The position numbers and the translations under genes are program-made. A stretch of 11,896 nucleotides of DNA from UBA4744 sp035282865 (lineage in GTDB: Bacteria > Actinomycetota > Acidimicrobiia > Spongiisociales > UBA4744): assembly GCA_035282865.1 (NCBI GenBank), contig DATEVB010000239.1:1-11896 (forward strand), given 5' to 3'. Shown here one piece after another: positions 1-6,237 of the stretch. Within the stretch, counting starts at the first letter, position 1. The number at the start of each line of letters is the position of its first letter. The notes below the pieces were generated by a model. It was not told the origin of the DNA, did not search any database, and worked only from the letters and a program-made list of their open reading frames with translations.

Positions 1-1
1 C

Positions 2-226
2 TTGCTCTCGATCGGCGTGGGTGCGCTCGTGCGGCGCAGCGGAGGGAAGGCCGGCCGGGCAGTAGCGAGGTCATACCATCAAGCTGTGGAAACCGAATTG
101 GCCACCCAGCTGGCCAGGAGGATCGGTGTGCCCATTCGCACGGTGGTGAGAGAACGGGCCGAGCTGGAAGGCGCCCTGGCCCAACTCGCTGTGCAAGTGA
201 CCCGCGCCGAGCGCATCATCGGCTGA
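2..226 (+). CDS. C-terminal fragment of an unidentified protein
   Basis: This reading frame is open from the left edge and ends at TGA 224-226, so it is probably the 3' end of a gene that begins outside the window. A TTG at 2-4 could in theory start it, but nothing supports that. The 74 visible residues are mostly helical and amphipathic. They include an Arg-rich stretch near the front, then a run (about 29-66) rich in Ala, Leu, Glu and Arg that could form a coiled coil or a helical bundle. I do not recognise the family. The tail resembles in a general way the last helices of sugar-kinase-like proteins, but there is too little to claim this. The next gene on the same strand begins 217 bases later. 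Confidence 0.5.
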   Translation: MLSIGVGALVRRSGGKAGRAVARSYHQAVETELATQLARRIGVPIRTVVRERAELEGALAQLAVQVTRAERIIG

Positions 227-267
227 GCAATGGCATGCCTCTTCTGCGTCGCGGGAGGCGCGTGAGG

Positions 268-285
268 CCGCGGGTGGCGCCGCGG
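268..285. terminator. GC-rich hairpin after the first gene (possible terminator)
   Basis: Two copies of CCGCGG (268-273 and 280-285) flank the six bases GTGGCG and could form a 6-bp stem with a 6-base loop, 42 bases after the TGA at 226. No T-run follows, so if it stops transcription it is not a classic intrinsic terminator. A second small palindrome, TCGCTAGCGA, lies at 312-321. The rest of 227-443 shows no gene that I can support. Confidence 0.25.
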
Positions 286-341
286 ACGGGGTACAGCCTC
301 GCCAGAGGGTCTCGCTAGCGACCGGCGACCGCGGCAGAACC

Positions 342-390
342 AGAACGAGAAGCGAACATCCAGCAACGAATAGCCAAGAACGAGAAGCGA
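342..390. repeat. 14-bp direct repeat, purine-rich
   Basis: AGAACGAGAAGCGA occurs at 342-355 and again at 377-390, exactly 35 bases apart, with different sequence between the copies. The second copy runs into GAAACGA, giving a loose series of 7-base units (GAGAAGC, GAGAAAC). The block is purine-rich on this strand and lies 50-100 bases upstream of the mechanosensitive channel gene. It may be a degenerate dispersed repeat or a protein-binding site; the sequence alone does not decide. Confidence 0.5.
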
Positions 391-430
391 GAAACGATCC
401 ATAAACCACCGAAATCAGGACTGTTCAACC

Positions 431-443
431 TACGCTGCAAGCT
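431..443 (+). promoter_or_regulatory. -10-like element for a leaderless mscS-like transcript
   Basis: TACGCT at 431-436 fits the actinobacterial -10 pattern TANNNT and is followed by seven bases and then the ATG at 444. No Shine-Dalgarno sequence precedes the start. A -10 box this close to a start codon is what leaderless transcription looks like. No convincing -35 box was seen. Confidence 0.4.
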
Positions 444-1292
444 ATGCGAAGCTTCTTCACCGACCCGATTCGCCAATCCCAACTGGTGCAAACCGCCGTC
501 GTGCTCATCGGGACGGTTGTTCTGTGGTGGTTATTCGTTCGTGGGGTGAGCAGGAAGGTTGATGGTCTCGGTCAGGGCGGAGACATCGAAGCTACCGAGC
601 GGCGGCAACGTGCCCAGACTCTATGGAGAGCGGGGCGGAGGGCGGCGGCCGTCGTGGTTGTGGTAATTGTGTTGCTCACCGCCATGAACATCTGGGCCAT
701 ACCCATCACCGCTTTCGTGGCGGTCGGGTCGGCGATTGGCGTGGCGGTCGGCTTTGGCGCCCAGAGTATGGTCAAGGACGTCATCGCCGGGTTTTTCATC
801 CTCGCCGAAGACCAGTTCGGAATCGGCGACGTCGTGCGGATCGCCGGTGTCACCGGTTCGGTGGTCGATATGCGCTTGCGAATCACGGTGCTGCGCGATC
901 TGGACGGCAATGCCCACTACGTTCCGAACGGGGAGATCACCGTCGCCTCGAATTTCACGCAGAGTTACGCCCAGGTGGTGATCGACGTCGGCGTCGCTTA
1001 CCACGAGAACGTTGACCATGCCCTGGACGTCTTTGGCGACGAGCTGCGCCGGTTTGCCGCCGACGCGGACTGGTCGGCCTTCGTGCTAGAAGATCCTGTG
1101 GTGTTGGGCGTCGAGGAGCTCGGGGACTCCTCGGTGACGATCCGCGGCTACCTGAAAGTGGCTCCGGATCGGCGTTGGCTGGTACGCCGTGAGCTGTTCA
1201 GGAGGATCAAGAACCGGTTCGACGCCGACTCGATCGAGATTCCGTTTCCACAACGGACCGTGCACATTGCCAACCCGGAGGCTCTCGGCTAG
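444..1292 (+). CDS. MscS-family mechanosensitive ion channel
   Basis: The 282-residue product is a small MscS-type channel of the inner membrane, which opens under membrane tension to release solutes during hypo-osmotic shock. Three hydrophobic segments are visible: about 14-34, 66-86 and 88-118. The third leads into the pore-lining and beta-domain signature GFGAQSMVKDVIAGFF (103-118) followed by EDQFGIGD (122-129), both typical of the family. A PNG turn (161-163) lies in the beta domain and IEIPFPQRTVH (265-275) is the usual end of the C-terminal alpha/beta domain. The length matches the short three-helix class, so no regulatory domain is present. The ATG at 444 leaves a normal N-terminus and has no Shine-Dalgarno sequence. 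The next gene on the strand begins 126 bases downstream with its own signals. Confidence 0.92.
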   Translation: MRSFFTDPIRQSQLVQTAVVLIGTVVLWWLFVRGVSRKVDGLGQGGDIEATERRQRAQTLWRAGRRAAAVVVVVIVLLTAMNIWAIPITAFVAVGSAIGVAVGFGAQSMVKDVIAGFFILAEDQFGIGDVVRIAGVTGSVVDMRLRITVLRDLDGNAHYVPNGEITVASNFTQSYAQVVIDVGVAYHENVDHALDVFGDELRRFAADADWSAFVLEDPVVLGVEELGDSSVTIRGYLKVAPDRRWLVRRELFRRIKNRFDADSIEIPFPQRTVHIANPEALG

Positions 1293-1391
1293 AGACCAGC
1301 TCCACCGGTCCGTTCGAAGGGGGAAGCGTCACCTATTTTCTACTCCTACCTTATCCTGAGCCCTGTGGGCGTGAGAAGGTGATTCCGCGTC

Positions 1392-1413
1392 TACAGTGAC
1401 ATTCCTGGAGAGG
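1392..1413 (+). promoter_or_regulatory. -10-like box and Shine-Dalgarno for the IF-2B-like gene
   Basis: TACAGT at 1392-1397 is a good -10 candidate. GGAGAGG at 1407-1413 is a clear Shine-Dalgarno sequence five bases before the ATG at 1419. It overlaps the alternative GTG at 1413, which argues that translation starts at 1419. The inferred leader would be about 15 bases. Confidence 0.45.
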
Positions 1414-1418
1414 TGGAA

Positions 1419-2276
1419 ATGACCGAGTGGCGTGAATGGTCCGCCTGGCGCCAGGTCGGCGCTGCCGCCCTCGATGAGGTGGGCAGTGCGGTGACCGTTG
1501 GCACTGCCGCGGCCCGAGCGGTTGCCGAGCTGGCTCGCAACGTTGCCGATCACGCTCCCGAAGCCTTCCCCGAGCCGATCAGCGACGCGGTGGAGCTTCT
1601 GCTCGACCATCAGTCGGTCATGGCTCCTATCGCCAATCTTCGCAATGTTGTGTATCTGGCCCTACCGGGCGGCCCGAATGAGGTAGCGGTTGCGGCGACG
1701 GATCTGGCCGAACGCTTGGAGGCATCAACTCGCCTGATCGGCAAGACGGGCGCAGAGCTCATCACTGAAGGCTCGACCGTTCTGATCCACTCCGCGTCGA
1801 GTTCGGTGCGTTCGGTCCTCGAGCAGGCGAAAAGCCGGGTCGCATTCAATGTGTGCTGCACCGAGGCGATGCCGATCGGGGAGGGTATCGAGATGGCAGC
1901 CGACCTGACCGCCATCGGGTTCGATGTGGAGGTTCTCGATGACGATGTGGCCATCGAGTTACTACCGGGTATGGATCTGGTGATGGCCGGAGCGGATGCG
2001 ATTGGTCCGGGGTCTGCCATCAACAAGACCGGGACTGCCGCACTCGCTCGCCGGGCGAGAGCGATCGGTGTTCCCTTCTATCTGGTCGCCGCCGTCGAGA
2101 AGGTGCTGCCCGCTCAGCTGTTCGAACGGGCCGTTGGCAGGCTGATGCGGGAGAGTCTCGCCGAGGTGATCGCTCTCGATTGGTTCACAGCGGTCGTTTC
2201 GGACATGGGGATTCTCAAGCCGCGGGAAGTCGTCGAACTTGCGGCCGGTCGACCGGTGGCGGAACGGCTGTTGTAG
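1419..2276 (+). CDS. IF-2B / ribose-1,5-bisphosphate isomerase-fold protein
   Basis: The product (285 residues from ATG 1419; a GTG at 1413 would add two) belongs to the eIF-2B alpha/beta/delta, MtnA and R15P isomerase superfamily. Family marks, numbered from ATG 1419, are a helical N-terminal domain with the segment HQSVMAPIANL (64-74), the strand TVLIHSASSSV (120-130), VCCTEAMP (145-152), GADAIGPG (191-198) and NKTGT (202-206) followed by GVPFY (217-221). The Asp of GAD is the conserved catalytic Asp of MtnA-type isomerases. A Cys pair (146-147) lies next to where those enzymes place the catalytic Cys. Bacteria lack eIF2, so a translation role is unlikely; a sugar-phosphate isomerase or ligand-binding role is the better guess. 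The substrate is unknown. It is convergent with the gene at 2332 and shares the fold with the gene at 11192-11857. Confidence 0.85.
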   Translation: MTEWREWSAWRQVGAAALDEVGSAVTVGTAAARAVAELARNVADHAPEAFPEPISDAVELLLDHQSVMAPIANLRNVVYLALPGGPNEVAVAATDLAERLEASTRLIGKTGAELITEGSTVLIHSASSSVRSVLEQAKSRVAFNVCCTEAMPIGEGIEMAADLTAIGFDVEVLDDDVAIELLPGMDLVMAGADAIGPGSAINKTGTAALARRARAIGVPFYLVAAVEKVLPAQLFERAVGRLMRESLAEVIALDWFTAVVSDMGILKPREVVELAAGRPVAERLL

Positions 2277-2331
2277 GTCGCGGGTGGGTGCAGGATCCGG
2301 CCACGGTGGCGGCGGTCTTCACCTGAGGCGG

Positions 2332-5091
2332 CTATTCGTAGAGCCGATCTATCTCGGCGGCCAACTTCTCGGAGGCTGCCATGCGCCGGAGTTTGATCGT
2401 CGGGGTCAAGATCTCCTTGGGGAATCCTTTCGGCATGATCGCCCACTTGCGGATCCGCTCCGCCCGTGAGGAATGGCGGTTGACCCCATCGATGATCCTC
2501 TGGAGTTGTTTGTCGAGGGCGGCGGCCGCTTGGCGGTCGTCGGCATCGGTGAAACCGTGGTGACGAAGATACGCGGCAGTCTCGTCGGCTCCCAGGGCCA
2601 GCAGCGCAACCAGGTAGGGCCGGCCTTCACCGGCCACCAGCGCTTCCTCGATGATTCCGTGCGACTTGAGTCGCTTCTCGATCTCCTGGGGTGCGACATT
2701 CTTCCCGCCTGCAGTGGCGATGATGTCTTTCTTCCGATCGACGATCTGGAGCCGACCGTCGGCGGTTACTCGACCAACGTCGCCCGTGTGTAGCCAGCCA
2801 TGCTCGTCGAGCACTTCAGCGGTCTGGTCCGGCTCATCGTGATACCCGGCAAACACACTGCCGCCGCGCACCAGGATCTCGCCATCGTCGGCCAAGCGAA
2901 ATTCCAAGCCGTCGATGAGGCTGCCAACCACCCCCACCTGCAGGTCATCGGGGGCTTGTACCGCCGATACCGCCGAAGTCTCGGTCATACCCCAACCTTC
3001 ATGGAGGGGGAGTCCGAGCGCCTGCCAGAAGTACTGCACCTGCGGTCCGAGCGCCGCCGTCCCCGATATCCCGTACCAGCATCGTTCGAGGCCCAATTCA
3101 CGCCGCGCCCGTTCTCCGATGACCCGTCGGGCCAGATACTGGGCGGCTTGCTGATGTAGCCAGATCGTGCGGCCGGCGTCCCTTCGCCGCAGAGCGGTGA
3201 TGGCGGTGTCGATGAGGCAGTGAATGATCCGCTGGCGGCGTGGATCATTCTGGATGGCGGTGATGACGCGCGACCGTAGCTTCTCCCACGTTCGGGGGAC
3301 ACCGATGAACACGGTGGGCCGGGCCTCGAGCAGAGCCTCGGCGAGGCGGCTGATGTCGGGAACGAAGTAGTACGTCGGCCGGACCGGATAATCCGTGGCC
3401 AGGAGGGTGGACGTTACCATTCGTTCGAATACATGGCTGAGCGGGAGGTAGGACACCAGGGTCTCCTCCCCGTGCATCCGGAGCCGCTCCGCCGTTCGCT
3501 GCACCGTCCACACGGCATTGTGGTGCGTGAGTCTGATTCCCTTGGGAGGTCCGGTGGTGCCCGATGTGTAGACGATCGAAAACACATCGTCCGGCCGAAC
3601 TGCGGCCATCCGCTCGTCGAGCGCAGATCGGTCCACGGAAATCCGGTTCCGTCCCAACGCCGCCAACTTCTCGAGCCCGATGACGGCGCCATCCTCGAGG
3701 TCGCCCGGATATGCGGCGACGAACTGCTCGATCCCCGACAATCCGGACCGCTGAGCCTTCTGGAGCTGCTCCGCGTCGCCGGCGAAGTACATCCGGCTTC
3801 CCGAGTGAGCCACGATGTAGGCCACCTGCTCCTCGGCGAAGGTCTGGTAGAGAGGAACCGAGATGGCTCCCGCATGTTGAATGGCATAGTCAAACGCCAC
3901 CCAGTCGGCAGAGTTGTTGCCACTGATCGCAATTCGGTCGCCTCGGCCGACTCCGATTTCGATGAGTCCGGCGGCCAGTTCCTCGACCCTGGTTCGGATC
4001 TGTCCCCAGGTCATTCCCCGCCACCTCCCATCGTGAGGCTCGAACCATCCTGTCTCGTGTGCCCATTCCCGGGTCCGCTGTTGAAAACCGGCCACGATGG
4101 TTCCGGGTTGAGCGGCGGTCGGCGCCGGGAGGGGGACCGAGTACGGGCCGGAAGCGGACTCTCGTTCCCGGATCAGGGGAGCAATGGCACGGACGGCTCT
4201 AGGAGCGGAGGTGATGGCGACGCTGGTGACTTCGCCGAGCGACTCTCCATCGGCCTGAAGGAATCCGGGCGGGTCTGCAGCGATCGTGAGCCGGCGCACA
4301 TCGTCCCACACCTGTACGCCCTGTACACGTCCGAGGTCCCATCCGAGCGCCGCATGAATGAGGATCGACGGAACCCGGATGAGCGATATTCGTTCGATGA
4401 TCAGGGCGGCCAGGTGTTCGGGGTGGCGCCGGGTGACGGCCAGCGGGAATCGTCCGAAATAGGTGTAGGGAGCATGAATCTGTACCAGCACCGACACAGC
4501 ATCGGCCGTCCGTGAGCCGCTCGTCACCCGCAGGTGGGGTTTTCTGCCGATGAAGTTGCCGAGCACCACCGAAACCGCCGTCCGGGCGTAGTGAATGCCG
4601 CCGAACCTGTACTTTCGGTACGGTTCGAGATTGGCAACCCGGACCGCTTCGGCGTCGAGGCCGACCCCGGTGGCAAACGTTGCATAACGGATGGTCGTCG
4701 CCGCACCAGAGGCGACCTCAACGGTGGCTAGGGGGATCTGAATCACCGGTTGGCCTTTGGCGAGGAATCGGGCCGCAGCTACGGGTTTGGAAGGCAGTCC
4801 GAGTATTCGGGCGAGGACATTGGTCGTGCCCGCCGGAATGATGCCCAGCGCGGTCGAGCTACCGGCGATTCCGTTCACCACGTGATGCACTACGCCGTCG
4901 CCCCCCATGGCCGCCACGACATGGGTGCCTCGTTGGGCTGCCTTCCTCGCCATCGCTTCGACCTCGCTCGCATTGGTCGGCCAGGCAGCCTCGACATCGA
5001 AGGTCTTGCGGAGGATGGCGACTACCGTCCGGTGGAGCCCTCCAGTGAACGCGGAGGCCGCCGGGTTGGCGATCAACAGGAGTGTCTGCAC
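2332..5091 (-). CDS. Diacylglycerol kinase / long-chain acyl-CoA synthetase fusion protein
   Basis: This 919-residue protein joins two lipid enzymes. Residues 1-305 are a DagK/LCB5/YegS-type lipid kinase: GGDGV (63-67, usually GGDGT), NGI (73-75), PAGTTN (86-91) and the late acidic DGE motif (281-283). Residues 306-328 form a Pro/Ala/Ser-rich linker. Residues 329-919 are a full-length long-chain fatty acid-CoA ligase of the adenylate-forming superfamily: YTSGTTGPPKG (508-518), GWGMTE (699-704), TGD (769-771), DRKKD (785-789), GGKNVAP (795-801) and the C-terminal catalytic Lys900 in LTPTIK. Both halves look intact, apart from the Thr-to-Val change in the kinase motif. Expected products are phosphatidic acid (or another phosphorylated lipid) and acyl-CoA. 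No transmembrane segment is obvious. The GTG at 5091 is well fixed, because an in-frame TAA lies at 5103-5101 and no other start codon lies between except a CTG. Divergent from the gene at 5212. Confidence 0.9.
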   Translation of the reverse strand: MQTLLLIANPAASAFTGGLHRTVVAILRKTFDVEAAWPTNASEVEAMARKAAQRGTHVVAAMGGDGVVHHVVNGIAGSSTALGIIPAGTTNVLARILGLPSKPVAAARFLAKGQPVIQIPLATVEVASGAATTIRYATFATGVGLDAEAVRVANLEPYRKYRFGGIHYARTAVSVVLGNFIGRKPHLRVTSGSRTADAVSVLVQIHAPYTYFGRFPLAVTRRHPEHLAALIIERISLIRVPSILIHAALGWDLGRVQGVQVWDDVRRLTIAADPPGFLQADGESLGEVTSVAITSAPRAVRAIAPLIRERESASGPYSVPLPAPTAAQPGTIVAGFQQRTREWAHETGWFEPHDGRWRGMTWGQIRTRVEELAAGLIEIGVGRGDRIAISGNNSADWVAFDYAIQHAGAISVPLYQTFAEEQVAYIVAHSGSRMYFAGDAEQLQKAQRSGLSGIEQFVAAYPGDLEDGAVIGLEKLAALGRNRISVDRSALDERMAAVRPDDVFSIVYTSGTTGPPKGIRLTHHNAVWTVQRTAERLRMHGEETLVSYLPLSHVFERMVTSTLLATDYPVRPTYYFVPDISRLAEALLEARPTVFIGVPRTWEKLRSRVITAIQNDPRRQRIIHCLIDTAITALRRRDAGRTIWLHQQAAQYLARRVIGERARRELGLERCWYGISGTAALGPQVQYFWQALGLPLHEGWGMTETSAVSAVQAPDDLQVGVVGSLIDGLEFRLADDGEILVRGGSVFAGYHDEPDQTAEVLDEHGWLHTGDVGRVTADGRLQIVDRKKDIIATAGGKNVAPQEIEKRLKSHGIIEEALVAGEGRPYLVALLALGADETAAYLRHHGFTDADDRQAAAALDKQLQRIIDGVNRHSSRAERIRKWAIMPKGFPKEILTPTIKLRRMAASEKLAAEIDRLYE

Positions 5092-5103
5092 AGCCAGAGG
5101 TTA
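5092..5103 (-). promoter_or_regulatory. -10-like element for a leaderless fusion-gene transcript
   Basis: On the minus strand TAACCT (5103-5098) fits TANNNT and is followed by six bases and the GTG start at 5091. No Shine-Dalgarno sequence is present, and the first three bases of the hexamer are also the in-frame TAA stop. A leaderless transcript is inferred. Confidence 0.4.
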
Positions 5104-5128
5104 GGAGACCGCGGAGGGCTACCTGTCA

Positions 5129-5155
5129 CCACCCTTGGTGGACCGCGCTCGAGCG
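5129..5155. promoter_or_regulatory. Two palindromes in the divergent intergenic region
   Basis: CCACC-CTT-GGTGG (5129-5141) and the perfect 10-bp palindrome CGCTCGAGCG (5146-5155) lie about midway between the two divergent GTG starts at 5091 and 5212. They are placed where a shared operator would be, upstream of both -10 candidates. No regulator gene is adjacent, so binding is inference. Confidence 0.3.
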
Positions 5156-5199
5156 ACACCCGGGATTCGTCACCCTCAAGTAAGCCCACTCTGTCTGCC

Positions 5200-5211
5200 G
5201 ATAGCAGTTAG
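5200..5211 (+). promoter_or_regulatory. -10-like GATAGC before the ADP-ribosylglycohydrolase-like gene
   Basis: GATAGC at 5200-5205 is followed by six bases and the GTG at 5212. There is no Shine-Dalgarno sequence, and the codon just before the GTG is the stop TAG (5209-5211). The same hexamer precedes serC (10011-10016) and the minus-strand gene starting at 11857 (11875-11870). Confidence 0.35.
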
Positions 5212-6186
5212 GTGACCGATGTCCAGGGGACGCTTTCCCATACCCGCACCTACGAAGGCGGGGGATCCGGTGCTGTACTTGGGGCGGCCGCCGGGGAGAT
5301 ACTCGCGGCCGGCCAGGAGCGGGTGTACGGATTTCTGACCCAACAGAACGTCATAACGACATACCACCTGCTGCGCGGGGGATCCGTTGACCCCGGGCGC
5401 CTAGGTGATGAATTCGCCGCGCTTGCTTACCCCGAGCGAGGATTCGATGTGTACCGGGCTGCGGCTCCCTGGTTCCGGGCATGGTTGGAGGAACACCACC
5501 ACGGCTCGCCGTCTCCGATGCCCTTTGAGAACGCCGGAGCCGCGGCACGGATGGCTCCGATCGGCGTCTGGTTCCGCAAGGATCCGGTGGCGTTGGTGGA
5601 CGAGGCCATTCGTGGGGCGATGATCACCCACAATCAGGAGGGTGCGGTGGTGGCGGCTTGCTCTCTGGCCGGTGCCGTTGCCGGCGCATCCTTCGGACAG
5701 TCCGGGCGGGACCTGGTGTTCGGAGCTGCCGAGGTGGCCAAGCGGGCGGAGACGAGGATCGCCGGCCTCCCGGGAACCGTCGCCTCGCCGGCCGGCAGCC
5801 CTCCGCTTTCGTTGCTCCTGCGGCACGCCGCCCAGCTGGTCGGAATGCCGTCGCGCGAGGTCGCCGACCAGATTCGATCCTGGACTCCCGACGGAGCGGC
5901 GGTGTCCGGCGCCGTCATCGCCATCGTCCTGGGAGCTCCCATCCTGGAACGCCCCTCGATCGGAGTGCGGGAGGCTGTTGCCGTTGACCGTGAACCTCGC
6001 GAGGTTGCGGTGATGGCGGGAGCGATCGTGGGTGCCCGGGTTGGCCCTCACCGTTGGCCGTGGCAGATTGTGAATGATCTCTGGTTCGCCGAGTTGGGCC
6101 GCCGCCTTGCCAACAACGACGGCCGATACGAGGACCTGCCGGACGCCTATGCGGTCGAAGAGGTGCTCACATTCGCCGGGCCATGA
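5212..6186 (+). CDS. ADP-ribosylglycohydrolase-fold protein, probably non-catalytic
   Basis: The 324-residue product has the all-helical layout of the ADP-ribosylglycohydrolase (DraG/ARH) family: GAVLGAAAGE (20-29) at the front, ENAGAAARMAPIGVW (106-120, compare GNGAAMRIAPVG), the TH-containing helix ITHNQEGAVVAAC (138-150) and AVMAGAIVGARVG (266-278) near the end. Active members bind two metal ions through acidic motifs: GD near the N-terminus, TDDT, and DTD in the C-terminal part. Here GD is GE, the TDDT region reads VITTYHLL (47-54), and the DTDT region reads DREPREVA (259-266). Metal binding and hydrolysis therefore look lost while the scaffold is kept. This suggests a binding or regulatory pseudoenzyme. 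GTG 5212 is forced by the in-frame TAG just before it; the next GTG, at codon 38, would remove the first motif. No ADP-ribosyltransferase is nearby. Confidence 0.78.
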   Translation: MTDVQGTLSHTRTYEGGGSGAVLGAAAGEILAAGQERVYGFLTQQNVITTYHLLRGGSVDPGRLGDEFAALAYPERGFDVYRAAAPWFRAWLEEHHHGSPSPMPFENAGAAARMAPIGVWFRKDPVALVDEAIRGAMITHNQEGAVVAACSLAGAVAGASFGQSGRDLVFGAAEVAKRAETRIAGLPGTVASPAGSPPLSLLLRHAAQLVGMPSREVADQIRSWTPDGAAVSGAVIAIVLGAPILERPSIGVREAVAVDREPREVAVMAGAIVGARVGPHRWPWQIVNDLWFAELGRRLANNDGRYEDLPDAYAVEEVLTFAGP

Positions 6187-6193
6187 GCCCATC

Positions 6194-6212
6194 CCGTCGA
6201 CCAGACCGACGG
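6194..6212. terminator. Hairpin between two convergent genes
   Basis: CCGTCG (6194-6199) and CGACGG (6207-6212) can pair around a 7-base loop, starting 8 bases after the TGA of the upstream gene and 26 bases past the stop of the convergent MFS gene. There is no T-run on either strand. It may end transcription from both sides with help from Rho, or be chance. Confidence 0.3.
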
Positions 6213-6237
6213 TGAATCGCCCCAGACCGCCCGACGC

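Noticed and set aside
71..409. Minus-strand frames over the first gene and the 227-443 gap
   Set aside because: They are antisense to the partial first gene and cross the repeat block; the peptides are low-complexity and unlike any family I know.
1413..1418. GTG 1413 as the start of the IF-2B-like gene
   Set aside because: The GTG overlaps the Shine-Dalgarno GGAGAGG, which is correctly spaced for ATG 1419.
2277..2331. GCCAC-G-GTGGC (2300-2310) as a bidirectional terminator
   Set aside because: A one-base loop cannot form, which leaves a 4-bp stem with no T-run; too weak to list as a terminator.
3433..4515. 360-residue open frame on the plus strand inside the fusion gene
   Set aside because: It is antisense to well-conserved kinase and ligase motifs, and its translation is Arg/Gly/Ser-rich with no recognisable domain. 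High GC content makes such shadows common.
5212..6186. An ADP-ribosylation toxin or defence pair around the glycohydrolase-like gene
   Set aside because: No ADP-ribosyltransferase is in the window and the catalytic metal motifs of the hydrolase are missing, so a toxin-reversal role is not supported.
5401..6192. 263-residue open frame antisense to the ADP-ribosylglycohydrolase-like gene
   Set aside because: Low-complexity Arg/His/Gly-rich translation with no family signature; the opposite strand carries a recognisable fold.
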